Assembly: GCA_903891475.1 (NCBI GenBank)
Contig: CAITEP010000011.1
Coordinates: forward strand, 1-64,000
Direction: 5' to 3'
DNA from: an uncultured Mucilaginibacter sp.
GTDB lineage: Bacteria; Bacteroidota; Bacteroidia; Sphingobacteriales; Sphingobacteriaceae
Length of the DNA stretch: 64,000 nucleotides
Below the pieces are notes generated by a model that saw only the letters and a program-made list of their open reading frames with translations, had not been told where the DNA came from and did not search any database. Below, piece after piece: positions 22,401 to 32,199 of the stretch (position 1 is the stretch's first letter; every line of letters begins with the position of its first letter). A program made the position numbers and the translations under genes.

Positions 22401-23210
22401 CAGGATAATTTCGTTACGGTCAATTGAAACAACTTCGCCGGTATCTTCATCCACAAAGTCTTCCACCCATTTTTTAAGAACCCTGGCAGCAAGCTTGCGG
22501 CCAATGTATTTCTTTAAACCAGATTTACTAACTTTTACCTCATCGGCCAGTTCAAATAATTCCAATATGTCTTTATCAGAATCATAACCAATGGCACGAA
22601 GCAGGGTGGTTACCGGGAATTTCTTTTTACGGTCAATGTAAGCGTACATTACATTGTTAACGTCGGTCGCGAATTCAATCCATGAACCCTTGAAAGGGAT
22701 TACACGGGCAGAATACAGTTTGGTTCCGTTGGTATGGCGGCTTTGTCCAAAAAACACACCAGGCGAACGGTGCAACTGGCTAACAATTACACGCTCGGCA
22801 CCATTTATCACAAAGGTACCTTTAGGCGTCATATAAGGTATGGTACCTAAATAAACGTCCTGTACAATAGTTTCAAAATCCTCGTGCTCTTCATCATTAC
22901 ATGAGAGACGAAGCTTGGCTTTTAAGGGTACACTGTAGGTTAACCCGCGCTCTATACATTCCTGTATATCATAACGTGGCGGATCAATAAAGTAATCAAG
23001 AAATTCCAATACGAAAATGTTTCTTGAATCTGAGATAGGAAAGTTTTCAGCAAACACTTTAAACAATCCTTCTTTATGACGATTGTCTGAGGTAGTTTCC
23101 AATTGAAAAAATTCCTGGAAAGATTGCAACTGAACATCCAGAAAGTCAGGATATTCCAATACCTTTCTGCTGGTTGCAAAATTTACTCTTTGATTATTTT
23201 TGTTTGCCAA
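19407..23210 (-). CDS. rpoB: RNA polymerase beta subunit
   Basis: 1267-residue beta subunit. It contains the rifampicin-pocket region ([19 protein letters not shown]...[11 protein letters not shown]), the catalytic-core segments [12 protein letters not shown] and [12 protein letters not shown], and the C-terminal [24 protein letters not shown]. The sequence at the rifampicin pocket looks wild type. Expression probably depends partly on read-through of the hairpin between rplL and rpoB. Confidence 0.99.
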   Translation of the reverse strand: MANKNNQRVNFATSRKVLEYPDFLDVQLQSFQEFFQLETTSDNRHKEGLFKVFAENFPISDSRNIFVLEFLDYFIDPPRYDIQECIERGLTYSVPLKAKLRLSCNDEEHEDFETIVQDVYLGTIPYMTPKGTFVINGAERVIVSQLHRSPGVFFGQSRHTNGTKLYSARVIPFKGSWIEFATDVNNVMYAYIDRKKKFPVTTLLRAIGYDSDKDILELFELADEVKVSKSGLKKYIGRKLAARVLKKWVEDFVDEDTGEVVSIDRNEIILERETVLEDDHIDMIIDAGVKTIILNKEDASTSGDYTIIYNTLQKDTSNSEKEAVEHIYRQLRNAEPPDEETARGIIDRLFFSDKRYDLGDVGRYRINRKLKLSTSDETKVLTKQDIIAIVKYLIKLINSKAEVDDIDHLSNRRVRTVGEQLYAQFGVGLARMARTIRERMNIRDNEVFTPTDLINARTLSSVINSFFGTNQLSQFMDQTNPLAEITHKRRLSALGPGGLSRERAGFEVRDVHYTHYGRLCTIETPEGPNIGLISSLCVHAKINNLGFIETPYKRVVDGKVQVNEDVIYLSAEDEDGKTIGQANAHYDDKGVFATPKVKARFEGDFPIIEPARLDLMDIAPNQITSIAASLIPFLEHDDANRALMGSNMQRQAVPLLRPEAPIVGTGLEGRVAKDSRTLINAEGDGVVEYVDANEIRIKYDRNELDRLVSFEGDTKSYRLTKFKKTNQSTTMNLKPIVKKGERVEKGQVLCEGYATQNGELALGRNLKVAFMPWQGYNFEDAIVISERVVSQDIFTSLHVEEFELEVRDTKRGEEELTPDIPNVSEEATKDLDEDGIIRVGAEVKEGDILIGKITPKGESDPSPEEKLLRAIFGDKAGDVKDASLKTPPSIAGVVIDTKLFSRAKKTSKAEEKAQLEKLDHKHDKAVKELKNTLIEKLFEIVNGKTSQGVFNVYKELLVPKGVKFTQKILVDLNFENINPTKWTTDDDKNEQIKLLLHNFNIKLNEELGAYRRDKFAISVGDELPSGIVQMAKVYIAKKRKLKVGDKMAGRHGNKGIVARIVRDEDMPFLEDGTPVDIVLNPLGVPSRMNLGQIYETILGWAGKELGIKFATPIFDGASHEEVEEWIKKANLPESGRTYLYNGLTGDRFDQQTTVGIIYMLKLGHMVDDKMHARSIGPYSLITQQPLGGKAQFGGQRFGEMEVWALEAFGASNILQEILTVKSDDVIGRAKTYEAIVKGENLPTPSVPESFNVLVHELRGLGLDITLE

Positions 23211-23369
23211 GGGATTAAATTTTAGTTTATTAATAAACTTGATAGATGCGAGGTTAAAAATAATAGCAGGCCTTTTAGACCAAGGAAAACGGTTTCAAAT
23301 CCTTTTTCCAATCTCCCATCTTGTGGGATATAACTAGAATTTTTAATCTAAATTATATAAACGACAATA

Positions 23370-23396
23370 GACCCCGTCCAAAAAATGGACGGAGTC
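23370..23396 (-). terminator. Attenuator-like hairpin between rplL and rpoB
   Basis: Arms GACCCCGTCC and GGACGGAGTC pair over 10 bp (one G-U in RNA) around a 7-nt A/T loop. It lies about 25 nt after the rplL stop and is not followed by a strong T-run. That fits a partial terminator lowering rpoBC expression relative to the L10-L12 genes, as known in other bacteria. Confidence 0.6.
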
Positions 23397-23420
23397 TGAT
23401 GTCAAATTGTATGAGCTGAA

Positions 23421-23807
23421 TTATTTAACTTCAACAATCGCTCCGGCTTCTGTAAGCTGTTTTTTGATTGATTCAGCTTCTTCTTTAGTGATACCAGTTT
23501 TCACTTCTTTAGGTGCACCGTCAACTAAATCTTTAGCTTCTTTCAAACCTAAGCCAGTTAGGTCTTTTACCAATTTAACAACTGCTAATTTAGCACCGCC
23601 AGCTTCCTTAAGGATTACGTCGAATGCTGTTTGTACAGCTTCCGCTGCAGGAGCGTCATCGCCACCAGCTGCTGCTGGAGCTGCAACCGCAACAGCCGCA
23701 GCTGCTGGTTCAATACCATACTCATCTTTTAATATCTGAGCTAATTCGTTTACTTCTTTTACTGTTAAGTTTACCAACTGTTCAGCAAACGCTTTTAAAT
23801 CCGCCAT
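23421..23807 (-). CDS. rplL: Ribosomal protein L7/L12
   Basis: 128-residue stalk protein. It has an N-terminal dimerisation helix region ([20 protein letters not shown]), an Ala-rich hinge (residues about 35-55), and the conserved C-terminal domain with [19 protein letters not shown] that recruits elongation factors. It follows rplJ by 63 nt. Confidence 0.98.
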   Translation of the reverse strand: MADLKAFAEQLVNLTVKEVNELAQILKDEYGIEPAAAAVAVAAPAAAGGDDAPAAEAVQTAFDVILKEAGGAKLAVVKLVKDLTGLGLKEAKDLVDGAPKEVKTGITKEEAESIKKQLTEAGAIVEVK

Positions 23808-23870
23808 TTTTATTTTAAATTTTTACTTTGTAATACTTTTGTTTTTTAATATCGAACTTTAAGGTGTTCG

Positions 23871-24392
23871 TTAACCTCTTTCCTGTAATGTTTTTACAAG
23901 TCCTGCAATGGTAGTACCGCCTGATTGTAAGGCTGATAGTACATTCTTAGCTGGTGATTGCAATAAGCCAATAACTTCGCCTATCAGTTGTTCTTTTGAT
24001 TTTAAGTTGATCAAAGTATCCAACTGCTTATCGCCAATAAATATTGAAGCGTCAATGTATGCTGCTTTCAGAATTGGTTTTTCACCTTTTTTCCTTAACT
24101 GCTTAATCAATTTTGCCGGAGCAGTACTTGATTTTGAGAAAAGAATTGATGATGATCCTTTAAGCACATCGTACACTGCCGAGAAATCGCCGCCACCGGT
24201 TGCTTCCATCGCCTTTTTTATAAGGCTATTTTTTGCAACTTGCATGGTGATATCACTCTCGAAACATTTACGACGGATGTCATTTACTTTTGCAACTGTT
24301 AAATTTGAAGTATCGGTAATATAGAAATTACCATATTCCTTCATTTTTTCAGTAAGGGCAAGAACAAGTTCGTGTTTTTCTTCTTTATTCAT
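23871..24392 (-). CDS. rplJ: Ribosomal protein L10
   Basis: 173-residue base of the L7/L12 stalk. It has the typical N-terminal KHELVLALTEKMKEYGNFYITD and a C-terminal helix that binds L12 dimers. It starts 3 nt after rplA, so there is no room for the autogenous L10 leader seen in some other phyla between rplA and rplJ. Confidence 0.97.
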   Translation of the reverse strand: MNKEEKHELVLALTEKMKEYGNFYITDTSNLTVAKVNDIRRKCFESDITMQVAKNSLIKKAMEATGGGDFSAVYDVLKGSSSILFSKSSTAPAKLIKQLRKKGEKPILKAAYIDASIFIGDKQLDTLINLKSKEQLIGEVIGLLQSPAKNVLSALQSGGTTIAGLVKTLQERG

Positions 24393-24395
24393 GAT

Positions 24396-25094
24396 TTAGA
24401 TCCCCGCTACTGTTTTAGTTTCAATTTCAATTCCTGGCGACATAGTTGAAGAAAGGTGTATGCTCTTAAAATATGTTCCTTTAGCTGCTGAAGGCTTTAG
24501 TTTTGAAAGTGTTTGTAACACCTCCAAAGCGTTTTCATAAATTTGTTCAGCAGGGAAAGACGCTTTTCCTATTGAGGTATGGATAATACCGGTTTTATCA
24601 ACCTTAAAGTCAATTTTACCACCTTTTACCTCTTTCACAGCTTTACCAACTTCGGTAGTTACTGTTCCGGATTTAGGGTTAGGCATTAAGTTACGCGGAC
24701 CGAGTATACGACCCAACCTACCAACTTTAGCCATTACACTAGGCATAGTAATGATAATATCAACATCAGTCCATCCACCTTCAATTTTGGCAATATAATC
24801 ATCCAAACCTACGTAATCCGCACCCGCGTCTTTTGCTTCTTGTTCCTTATCAGGCGTACAAAGCACCAACACGCGTACAGTTTTACCGGTTCCATGAGGT
24901 AAGGTTGCAATACCACGTACCATTTGATTGGCTTTACGCGGATCGACACCTAAACGTACATCAATATCAACTGATGAATCAAATTTGGTTAAGGAAATTT
25001 CCTTTACCAAGGCCGAAGCATCATGTAATGAGTAGGCTTTGTTTACCTCAATTTTGGAGAGTGCCACTTTTTGATTTTTTGTTAATCTAGCCAC
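24396..25094 (-). CDS. rplA: Ribosomal protein L1
   Basis: 232-residue protein of the mobile 50S stalk at the E site. It is recognised by [17 protein letters not shown], by [11 protein letters not shown], and by [21 protein letters not shown]. It is separated from rplK by a 155-nt spacer that carries an inverted repeat of TTCGGAT words. Confidence 0.98.
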   Translation of the reverse strand: MARLTKNQKVALSKIEVNKAYSLHDASALVKEISLTKFDSSVDIDVRLGVDPRKANQMVRGIATLPHGTGKTVRVLVLCTPDKEQEAKDAGADYVGLDDYIAKIEGGWTDVDIIITMPSVMAKVGRLGRILGPRNLMPNPKSGTVTTEVGKAVKEVKGGKIDFKVDKTGIIHTSIGKASFPAEQIYENALEVLQTLSKLKPSAAKGTYFKSIHLSSTMSPGIEIETKTVAGI

Positions 25095-25121
25095 TGTCTT
25101 TTAACTGATTTAATTTTTTAT

Positions 25122-25245
25122 TTCGAACTTCGGATATTGGATGTCGGATTTTTTTGTCCTAATCTTAATCCTGATTCAAAACTTTACTCATCGAACTCTT
25201 TTCTTCAATTTCAATCAGAAATTGAAAATCCGAAATCCGAAATTA
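25122..25245 (-). repeat. Inverted repeat of TTCGGAT-like words between rplK and rplA
   Basis: On the plus strand TTTCGAACTTCGGATATTGGATGTCGGATTT-type sequence near 25120-25152 is answered by GAAAATCCGAAATCCGAAATTAA near 25216-25241. This gives a long imperfect hairpin in the operon transcript. The same words appear between the tRNA genes at 28210-28325. Role unknown. Confidence 0.5.
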
Positions 25246-25249
25246 ATTT

Positions 25250-25690
25250 TTAATTCCAGGGAGCTGTACCGGTAACGGTAATTCCCATACTGCGGGCAGT
25301 TCCTGCCACCATTTTCATGGCTGATTCAACTGTAAACGCGTTCAGGTCAGTCATTTTATCTTTGGCAATTGTCTCAACCTGGCTCCAGTTTACACTGGCT
25401 ACCTTTTTACGGTTAGGCTCTGCCGAACCACTTTTTAAACCTGTAACTTCCATTAACTGGATTGCTACCGGAGGGGTTTTAATGATAAAATCAAATGACT
25501 TATCGACGTATACAGTAATTACTACCGGTAATACTTTCCCAGCTTTATCCTGGGTACGAGCATTGAATTGCTTGCAAAATTCCATTATATTCACACCTTT
25601 TGCACCCAATGCTGGGCCAATTGGAGGTGATGGATTTGCAGCGCCACCCTTTACCTGTAGTTTCACCATCGCACCGACTTCTTTTGCCAT
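25250..25690 (-). CDS. rplK: Ribosomal protein L11
   Basis: 146-residue GTPase-centre protein. It has the N-terminal [22 protein letters not shown] signature and a C-terminal rRNA-binding domain ending [12 protein letters not shown]. It is first of the rplKAJL genes in the leftward operon, downstream of nusG. Confidence 0.98.
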   Translation of the reverse strand: MAKEVGAMVKLQVKGGAANPSPPIGPALGAKGVNIMEFCKQFNARTQDKAGKVLPVVITVYVDKSFDFIIKTPPVAIQLMEVTGLKSGSAEPNRKKVASVNWSQVETIAKDKMTDLNAFTVESAMKMVAGTARSMGITVTGTAPWN

Positions 25691-25756
25691 CTTTATCTGT
25701 TTAAATTATAACTCAATGTTAGTAAGTGGAAGCTATGTAACATTTAAGACCTTTTG

Positions 25757-25885
25757 AGTGAGTGGTGAGTTGTGAATAGTGAGTGGTTAGCTCCAATTCC
25801 AATAACACCTACTCTATTATTTATATTTGGTTTATTACGGATGATGAGCAACTTGATTTACTACTCACCATTCACTACTCACCAA
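25757..25885 (-). repeat. Inverted repeat of GTGAGTAGTGAA words between nusG and rplK
   Basis: GGTGAGTTGTGAATAGTGAG (about 25764-25783) is mirrored by an imperfect copy on the opposite strand at about 25859-25881 (ACTACTCACCATTCACTACT). The spacing is roughly 75 nt. Within each arm the GTGAGT word is itself repeated. It would form a stable hairpin in the transcript. It is not a terminator in form and its role is unknown. Confidence 0.5.
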
Positions 25886-25886
25886 A

Positions 25887-26429
25887 TTACTCCTTCTCTA
25901 CTTGCATGTAATTCAATTCAAGCGGTGTACGACGCCCGAAAATCTTTACCATTACTTTTAATTTTTTCTTTTCTTCGTTCACCTCTTCAATTACGCCACT
26001 AAAGCCATTGAACGGGCCATCCATCACCTTTACTCCTTCGCCAACATAATAAGGAACATTCATGGTTTCACCCTGAGCGGTCATTTCATCAACCTTGCCC
26101 AAAATACGGTTCACCTCCGATTGCCTTAACGGATTGGCATTACCAGCTTTATCGCCTAAAAAGCCAATTACGCTGTTTATATTTTTTATAATATGTTCAA
26201 TCTCGGCATCCAACGCAACTTCAATAAGTACGTAGCCTGGCAATATATTGCGTTCTTTGGCAATTTTTTTACCATCGCGCATTTGGTAATACTTTTCAAT
26301 AGGTATCAATACCTGCGGAACCAAATGCGATATACCTAAACGATTTACTTCGGCCTCAATATATTGCTTTACCTTTTTTTCTTTACCGCTTATAGCCCTA
26401 ACAACGTACCATTTTAATTCATCACTCAT
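25887..26429 (-). CDS. nusG: Transcription termination/antitermination protein NusG
   Basis: 180-residue elongation factor that bridges RNA polymerase and Rho or ribosomal S10. It has an N-terminal NGN domain ([20 protein letters not shown]..., LPGYVLIEV) and a C-terminal KOW motif ([19 protein letters not shown]). It follows secE by 13 nt in the conserved secE-nusG pair. Confidence 0.98.
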   Translation of the reverse strand: MSDELKWYVVRAISGKEKKVKQYIEAEVNRLGISHLVPQVLIPIEKYYQMRDGKKIAKERNILPGYVLIEVALDAEIEHIIKNINSVIGFLGDKAGNANPLRQSEVNRILGKVDEMTAQGETMNVPYYVGEGVKVMDGPFNGFSGVIEEVNEEKKKLKVMVKIFGRRTPLELNYMQVEKE

Positions 26430-26442
26430 CTCGTAAATAAAA

Positions 26443-26637
26443 TTAGCTTAGTGAATTATAAAATTGTTTTAGCGCTAAACCAATAACTTGGTCCATTACC
26501 AATACTAAAAAGGCTATAATAAATGCTGCAATTATAACTAAAATGGCACTGTTATATAATTCCCTCCAAGTTGGCCAGGTTACCTTCTCGGTCAACTCTA
26601 TATAAGACTCTTTAATGTATTCACTAACTTTATCCAT
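26443..26637 (-). CDS. secE: Preprotein translocase subunit SecE
   Basis: 64-residue single-span SecE of the SecYEG channel. It has the conserved amphipathic segment [21 protein letters not shown], followed by one transmembrane helix. It is the short one-helix type usual outside Enterobacteria, placed directly upstream of nusG. Confidence 0.97.
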   Translation of the reverse strand: MDKVSEYIKESYIELTEKVTWPTWRELYNSAILVIIAAFIIAFLVLVMDQVIGLALKQFYNSLS

Positions 26638-26659
26638 CTGCTTACTTTATAACCTTGTG

Positions 26660-26730
26660 CACGGGAACAAGGATTCGAACCCTGATCAAAGGTTTTGGAG
26701 ACCTCTATTCTACCATTGAACTATTCCCGT
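26660..26730 (-). tRNA. tRNA-Trp (CCA)
   Basis: A cloverleaf of 71 nt with acceptor arms ACGGGAA/TTCCCGT, the D-arm GTTC...GAAT, the anticodon loop CTCCAAA reading CCA, and the T-arm CAGGGTTCGAATCCTTG. CCA is not encoded. It lies between tuf and secE as in other Bacteroidota. Confidence 0.96.
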
Positions 26731-26786
26731 ATTTAATTAAAAGGCTTTATAAATTCAAATATTTAATACGCCTTGTGTAATATTAA

Positions 26787-26820
26787 CAAAGTACTTAGTC
26801 GAATTTGACTAAGTACTTTG
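26787..26820 (-). terminator. Perfect hairpin after tuf
   Basis: A perfect 14-bp inverted repeat (CAAAGTACTTAGTC / GACTAAGTACTTTG) with a 6-nt loop, between the tuf stop and tRNA-Trp. The T-run after it is weak, so it may be a partial terminator or an RNase processing site that frees the tRNA. Confidence 0.6.
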
Positions 26821-26869
26821 CAATAAATTAACCCATCTTTTTACCTTGCATAGCGCAAGGTTAAGGGGA

Positions 26870-28057
26870 TTATTTTAATATTTCAGTTACCTGACCGGCA
26901 CCTACTGTTCTACCACCCTCGCGGATAGCGAAACGTAAGCCTTTTTCCATCGCGATAGCGTTGATCAACTTTACAGTGATGGTAACGTTATCACCAGGCA
27001 TCACCATTTCTACACCTTCAGCTAAGGTGATTTCACCTGTAACGTCTGTTGTACGGAAATAGAATTGCGGACGGTATTTGTTGAAGAATGGTGTGTGACG
27101 ACCACCTTCTGCTTTTGACAATACGTAAACTTCGGCTTTAAAATCAGTGTGTGGAGTTACTGAACCTGGTTTGCAAATAACCATACCACGACGGATATCA
27201 GTTTTTTCAATACCACGTAACAATAAACCTACGTTGTCACCAGCTTCGCCCCTATCAAGAATCTTGCGGAACATCTCAACACCAGTAACGGTTGATTTTA
27301 AGTTTTCGGCACCCATACCTAATATATCTACAGGCTCGCCAGAGTTGATAACACCACGCTCAATACGACCGGTAGCAACAGTACCACGACCAGTAATTGA
27401 GAAAACGTCTTCAACAGGCATTAAGAAAGGAAGATCTGTTAAACGTGGAGGAATTGGAATGTGTGAATCAACAGCATCCATTAATTCCATAATTTTTTCA
27501 ACCCATTTTGGATCACCGTTCAAACCACCTAATGCTGAACCTTGGATTACCGGAATGTCATCACCTGGATATTCGTAGAATGATAATAATTCACGGATTT
27601 CCATTTCAACTAATTCTAATAATTCCGGATCGTCCACCATGTCAACTTTATTCATGAACACTACCAATGAAGGTACACCAACCTGACGAGCAAGCAGGAT
27701 GTGTTCACGAGTTTGAGGCATCGGACCGTCTGTAGCTGCAACCACAATGATTGCACCGTCCATTTGGGCCGCACCAGTAACCATGTTTTTTACATAATCC
27801 GCGTGACCAGGGCAATCAACGTGCGCATAGTGACGTGAAGAAGTAGAATATTCTACGTGAGCTGTATTAATAGTAATACCACGCTCTTTTTCCTCAGGTG
27901 CCGAGTCGATTGAATCGAATGAACGAGCTTCTGAGAAACCTTTATCAGCTAATACTTTTGTAATTGCCGCTGTAAGGGTTGTTTTTCCGTGGTCAACGTG
28001 ACCGATTGTACCGATGTTTAAGTGCGGTTTACTGCGGTCAAACTTTTCTTTTGCCAT
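26870..28057 (-). CDS. tuf: Translation elongation factor Tu
   Basis: 395-residue GTPase that delivers aminoacyl-tRNA to the ribosome. The G-motifs are GHVDHGKTT (residues 18-26), DCPGHADY and NKVDMVDD. Domains 2 and 3 are intact, ending [14 protein letters not shown]. It lies between the tRNA cluster and tRNA-Trp/secE. Confidence 0.99.
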   Translation of the reverse strand: MAKEKFDRSKPHLNIGTIGHVDHGKTTLTAAITKVLADKGFSEARSFDSIDSAPEEKERGITINTAHVEYSTSSRHYAHVDCPGHADYVKNMVTGAAQMDGAIIVVAATDGPMPQTREHILLARQVGVPSLVVFMNKVDMVDDPELLELVEMEIRELLSFYEYPGDDIPVIQGSALGGLNGDPKWVEKIMELMDAVDSHIPIPPRLTDLPFLMPVEDVFSITGRGTVATGRIERGVINSGEPVDILGMGAENLKSTVTGVEMFRKILDRGEAGDNVGLLLRGIEKTDIRRGMVICKPGSVTPHTDFKAEVYVLSKAEGGRHTPFFNKYRPQFYFRTTDVTGEITLAEGVEMVMPGDNVTITVKLINAIAMEKGLRFAIREGGRTVGAGQVTEILK

Positions 28058-28122
28058 GATTTATATTTAATTATTTGTAGGTTAATTTAAAATTTAAAAA
28101 ATCTTTATTCTATAATAATTTG

Positions 28123-28194
<72 letters not shown>

Positions 28195-28332
28195 TTATTC
28201 CTTTGATTTTAGGCTTCGGATATAGTTGATTGCATAAAACATCAACTCATTTATCCTTTACCTTGCCATCATTCGTTTAAGTCCGTACCCTATAGCTAAT
28301 GGGTCGAAATTTCGAAATCCGACATACTATTG

Positions 28333-28405
28333 AGCGGAAGACGAGGTTCGAACTCGCGACCTATAGCTTGGAAGGCTATCGCTCTACCAACTGAGCTACT
28401 TCCGC
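28333..28405 (-). tRNA. tRNA-Gly (TCC)
   Basis: A 73-nt cloverleaf. Acceptor GCGGAAG pairs with CTTCCGC, the anticodon arm ATAGC-CTTCCAA-GCTAT reads TCC, and the T-arm is GCGAGTTCGAACCTCGT. Its neighbours in the cluster are tRNA-Thr and tRNA-Tyr. Confidence 0.96.
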
Positions 28406-28483
28406 TTGTTAATTATTGATTTGGTGATTTATTGACTTTCTGAATCAAAGATTCAATAAATCAACAAATCAACAATCAATTTG

Positions 28484-28564
28484 TGGGGGGAGAAGGATTC
28501 GAACCTTCGTAGCCGAAGCAACGGATTTACAGTCCGTCCCATTTGACCGCTCTGGTATCCCCCC
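28484..28564 (-). tRNA. tRNA-Tyr (GTA)
   Basis: An 81-nt class II tRNA with acceptor GGGGGGA/TCCCCCC, a long variable arm (TTGCTTCGGCTACG region), anticodon loop CTGTAAA reading GTA, and T-arm GAAGGTTCGAATCCTTC. Confidence 0.95.
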
Positions 28565-28649
28565 TTATAGATAAATTATTGATTTAAGGATTTATTGAAT
28601 TTTGATTTAATTCAAGCATTCAATAATTCAATAATTCAACAAATATCTG

Positions 28650-28722
28650 AGCCTCCTATCGGGATCGAACCAATGACCTACTGATTACAAGTCAGTCGCT
28701 CTACCAGCTGAGCTAAGGAGGC
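28650..28722 (-). tRNA. tRNA-Thr (TGT)
   Basis: A 73-nt cloverleaf with acceptor GCCTCCT/AGGAGGC, anticodon stem ACTGA/TCAGT, loop CTTGTAA reading TGT, and T-arm ATTGGTTCGATCCCGAT. It is the first gene of the tRNA-tuf-secE transcription block. Confidence 0.95.
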
Positions 28723-28910
28723 TTAATTTTTCCGTTCATGTAACTTATTAAAACCGAAAGTGTTTAAAATAAGTATGTTGGTCAATTGGCCTGTTATAAA
28801 TTTTTAAAGAACCACCCTTTTTAAATTGATTAGCGCATTAATGTAGCTCTCCAAAAGGGATTGCAAATTTACACAATTATTATCCTGAACAAAATTTATT
28901 TACAAAAAAA

Positions 28911-28935
28911 ATCGGGAGGCATGATGCCTCCCGAT
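28911..28935 (-). terminator. Strong terminator after raiA
   Basis: A 25-nt stem-loop (arms ATCGGGAGGCAT and ATGCCTCCCGAT, perfect) followed on the minus strand by eight T residues. It closes the xerC-raiA operon just upstream of the tRNA cluster. The other strand also has a T-rich flank. Confidence 0.9.
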
Positions 28936-28978
28936 TTTCTTGCTTTTTTTGAATATTAATAGCTTAATATTTACCCAA

Positions 28979-29311
28979 TTAAGCCAATAAATTGGCTTTT
29001 TTAATTGTTTCAGCAGCTATATTTTTCTTTTGTTTATATTTATCAATTTGTTTCCTTAAGCTTTCAACTGCTAAATCTGTAGCCTCTTCAAATGTTTTAC
29101 ACTGCTCTTTAGCAAAAATTAAGTGCCCGGGAAGCATGAGTTTAATTTCCGTTATTTTGTTAGCCTCATCCTCAACGTTTTCCAATTTCAAATAAACTTC
29201 ACCGTTAATTATATGATCGAAAAAAGTATCGAGCTTATCAACTTTTTTCTGAATAAAATCCAATAATTTTTTGTCGGCATTAAAACGAATAGATTGCACT
29301 GTAATTTTCAT
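28979..29311 (-). CDS. raiA: Ribosome hibernation factor, short RaiA/HPF type
   Basis: 110-residue ribosome-associated translation inhibitor with the beta-alpha-beta-beta-beta-alpha fold pattern (KITVQSIRFNADKKLLDFIQKKVDKLDTF...). It lacks the C-terminal dimerisation domain of long HPF. It binds the small subunit decoding region in stationary phase (family knowledge). It follows xerC by 15 nt. Confidence 0.93.
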   Translation of the reverse strand: MKITVQSIRFNADKKLLDFIQKKVDKLDTFFDHIINGEVYLKLENVEDEANKITEIKLMLPGHLIFAKEQCKTFEEATDLAVESLRKQIDKYKQKKNIAAETIKKANLLA

Positions 29312-29326
29312 AATTCCTCCTTTTAA

Positions 29327-30238
29327 TTAAGCCTTTGGATGGGCTTGTTTGTAAATAGATTTTAACCTTTCGACTGAATTGTGTGTATATATTTGGGTGG
29401 CACTAAGGTTGGCGTGCCCCAAAAGCTCTTTAATGGCATTTAAATCGGCTCCGTTATTTAATAAACTTGTGGCAAAAGTATGGCGTAGCACGTGCGGACT
29501 TTTTTTGTCTTGAGTTGATATGTAGGAGAGGTATCTGTGCACCGTATTGTATATTAATTTAGGGTATGCCTCGGTACCCTTATTTGTAACGATTAATGTT
29601 AAGGAATTGTTGTAAAATTGTTGATTTTTCTTTAATTCCAAAAATTCCGAAAGTAACAATTTTAGTTCATTATTTATAGGTATGATGCGTTCTTTATTAC
29701 GCTTACCTAAAACCTTTACCGTTCCTTCATAAATATTAATATCAGTCTCCTTTACACCCAGCAGCTCGGAAAGCCTCATTCCTGTGCCAAAAAGCATTTC
29801 AATAATTAATTTATCACGTACGCCACTAAAATCATTTCCGAATACTTCATTTTCATCCAGCATTTGGGTTAAACGGGTATCTTCAACAATGACCGGTAAA
29901 TTTTTTGGAATTTTAGGTGTATTTATTTTAGCGGTTGGGTTTATGGTAATTTCGCCCTCTTGCACTAAAAACTTAAAATATTTGCGCAGGGTAGCGATTT
30001 TACGATTAATGGAGCGAGGTATAATGTTCTGATCCATCAAATTAACCATCCAGTTTCGAATGTGAAAATGATTAACTTGTGATGGATGGGAAATGGTAAT
30101 TGCAGGTACCGGAACTTGCTTTTCGGGATTGTTTAAAAACTCAATAAACTGATACAGATCCGATTCATAGGCTAAAACGGTATGTTTGGAATATCGTTTT
30201 TCAAATTTAATATACCTTATAAACCTATCTACTTGCAT
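29327..30238 (-). CDS. xerC: Site-specific tyrosine recombinase XerC-like
   Basis: Tyrosine recombinase, probably the chromosome-dimer resolvase acting at dif. It has an N-terminal SAM-like core-binding domain, then the catalytic residues Arg in GTGMRLSELLG, HVLRHTFAT (H-x-x-R), LGHANLSATQIYTH and the nucleophile Tyr in that last motif. I chose ATG at 30238 (MQVDRFIRYI...); an in-frame TTG at 30250 would add four residues. It is encoded between rpsU and raiA, a conserved Bacteroidota order that argues for a chromosomal housekeeping XerC and not a phage integrase. Confidence 0.92.
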   Translation of the reverse strand: MQVDRFIRYIKFEKRYSKHTVLAYESDLYQFIEFLNNPEKQVPVPAITISHPSQVNHFHIRNWMVNLMDQNIIPRSINRKIATLRKYFKFLVQEGEITINPTAKINTPKIPKNLPVIVEDTRLTQMLDENEVFGNDFSGVRDKLIIEMLFGTGMRLSELLGVKETDINIYEGTVKVLGKRNKERIIPINNELKLLLSEFLELKKNQQFYNNSLTLIVTNKGTEAYPKLIYNTVHRYLSYISTQDKKSPHVLRHTFATSLLNNGADLNAIKELLGHANLSATQIYTHNSVERLKSIYKQAHPKA

Positions 30239-30426
30239 ATGCTCAATCAATAACAGAAAGTTACGAATTGTTTTATAATATCAAAGTAAATTACTAGATT
30301 TTTTTGGCTTTTTGTTGCAATTTATAATCAATATTAATTGTAAAACAGTAACCTTATAGCTAAGATATTGTTAGCTATAGATTTAGCAATATACCGGGTT
30401 TAGCGTAAATTTGGGGGAAGGCTACT

Positions 30427-30475
30427 AAAAAACAAACTGCTTACATATAGTTAAGAAACTATAAATAAGCAGTTT
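30427..30475 (-). terminator. Terminator after rpsU
   Basis: Nested arms AAACTGCTTA/TAAGCAGTTT and TATAGTT/AACTATA form a two-tier hairpin. On the minus strand it is followed by a TTTGTTTTTT tract, 35 nt past the rpsU stop. Confidence 0.85.
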
Positions 30476-30509
30476 TTATGATGAATGAACACGAAAGACT
30501 AGAGTATAA

Positions 30510-30704
30510 TTAAACTGTAGCTTCGAGGTTCATATTTTGTTTGTAGATGGCATGTTTTACAACATGGCGGCGGGTAACAGATTTTTTTTCGAATGCTTGG
30601 CGACTGCGTAGCTCTCTTAAAACTCCCGTTTTTTCAAATTTCTTTTTAAAGCGCTTCAAAGCCTTGTCTAATGATTCGCCGTCTTTTACGTTGATAATAA
30701 TCAT
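30510..30704 (-). CDS. rpsU: Ribosomal protein S21
   Basis: 64-residue basic protein of the small subunit platform. It has the family pattern MIIINVKDGESLDKALKRFKKKFEKTG... and an Arg/Lys-rich second half. In Bacteroidota S21 is unusual in its link to anti-Shine-Dalgarno occlusion (family knowledge). Confidence 0.97.
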   Translation of the reverse strand: MIIINVKDGESLDKALKRFKKKFEKTGVLRELRSRQAFEKKSVTRRHVVKHAIYKQNMNLEATV

Positions 30705-31391
30705 AATCTTAATATACCTCCTTTCAGGGACGTCAAAGGTAGAAAATAATTACGGATATTTAAAGAAAAAGGTAAAATAATAAGAATTATAAATTACTGT
30801 GACGCAAATTATAGTTCATTATAATTGGATGGGCTTATTTTCCATATAATCATTTAATCGAATTAAAAAATCAGAGGGAAAATATAATCTTGATTTGAAG
30901 AGCAAGTGCTTTAAATGTTGATGTTAAGTGTAATTAATTTAAAAAGTTTTAAAAAGGTATTGACTTTAAAAAATTAGAGCCATATTAAACTTGTCGGATA
31001 AAAATGATATAGTTATAATTGTTTTATATTAAAATATATTTATCAACAAAATATACAAAACAATTTAGCCCTTATATAAATATACTTTTTTTTCAACAAT
31101 ATCTGGTTTCTTTCATTTTTTTATGTACTTTTAAACTTTTAAAAAATTAAAAAAACATACAGGGAACAATTGTTATTTAAACACAAAACCGTAAAGTATA
31201 AAAAATTAAAATTAATAAAATATTTATGTACATTCGACAAAATTTAAAACGTTAATTATCTTTTTGTTCGCTTTGCAACTATATTGTTACAATATAATTT
31301 TTTTTATTTACTTTAAATTCTGATATTTGAGAGTGTATTATTAGAGGTGTTTAATTAATAATATCAAACTAAAAAAAACCACATTACTAAA
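30705..31391. other. Long AT-rich intergenic region (rpsU to secreted protein)
   Basis: 687 nt between divergent genes. It should hold the promoters of rpsU and of the secreted gene at 31392. Runs of A/T dominate from about 30950; I see no convincing RNA gene, repeat or ORF. Confidence 0.5.
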
Positions 31392-31976
31392 ATGAAACTT
31401 AATTTTAAAAAGACGCTACTGGTAGTTTTTGTTGTTACAGGGTTATTTTTAACTAAGGACGTTAAAGGACAATCTATGTCGTTTACAGAAGCGTTATCGA
31501 AAGCTGTACCTGGTAAACTTATCCAAGTTGTTATTTCATCGAACCAGGATAATGGTGTTGTAACCTATATAACAGGCACACTTTCTGAATTAAAAGATAA
31601 GCAATTAAGCTGTCCTGGCAGTTCCGCCCCATGGATTTATAAAGGAGCTGACCCCTTAAGCCTATATGCGAGCGATCGTACAATGGCAATAAACACTGGT
31701 CCAAACCGTGCTGTTTTAACAAACCCTGTTTTTCAACCATTTAGATATGATAAATTTGATCCTATTGGTTTTACAATTGAGAAAGATGCAAAAGGTCAGG
31801 TTATTGGTACATTCACTATAATGAATGCTACAAACACTAAATTTACTATTAATTTGCAACCTGCTGAAAATTTACTTTACGGCATTGGTCAGCCTATTTT
31901 GGGTACTGTAAGTAAAAAAGCAATTTATATTATTGCCTTTACCGGTGTAACTAACGATGTGCAAAAATCTAAATAA
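31392..31976 (+). CDS. Secreted hypothetical protein
   Basis: 194 residues with a signal peptide (MKLNFKKTLLVVFVVTGLFLTKDVKGQ). The mature part is beta-rich, starting SFTEALSKAVPGKLIQVVISS. I recognise no domain or catalytic motif. It stands alone between divergent rpsU and convergent apt and is followed by a strong bidirectional terminator. Confidence 0.8.
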   Translation: MKLNFKKTLLVVFVVTGLFLTKDVKGQSMSFTEALSKAVPGKLIQVVISSNQDNGVVTYITGTLSELKDKQLSCPGSSAPWIYKGADPLSLYASDRTMAINTGPNRAVLTNPVFQPFRYDKFDPIGFTIEKDAKGQVIGTFTIMNATNTKFTINLQPAENLLYGIGQPILGTVSKKAIYIIAFTGVTNDVQKSK

Positions 31977-32110
31977 TTTAGACGCTTAGTTTTTAGTTTT
32001 TACATTATTAAAATTTTAATCTACTACTTTTTATAGCTGTCTAAACATCTGTACATTACAATTTGGAATAAATTTACAATATCACCCTTAGCATTTTATA
32101 TTAAACTAAT

Positions 32111-32153
32111 AAAGCAAAAAGACCGAAAAGTAAGTTTTCGGTCTTTTTGCTTT
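32111..32153. terminator. Bidirectional terminator
   Basis: A perfect 19-bp inverted repeat (arms begin AAAGCAAAAAGACCG and end CGGTCTTTTTGCTTT) with a 5-nt loop. It lies between the rightward secreted gene and the leftward apt gene and carries A/T tracts on both sides, so it serves both. Confidence 0.9.
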
Positions 32154-32199
32154 ATTAAACTATTCAACTTAACCTAATTCAAATTTACTATCCTTATCA

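Noticed and set aside
29327..30238. XerC-like recombinase as the island integrase
   Set aside because: It lies between rpsU and raiA, a conserved housekeeping position, more than 20 kb from the island.
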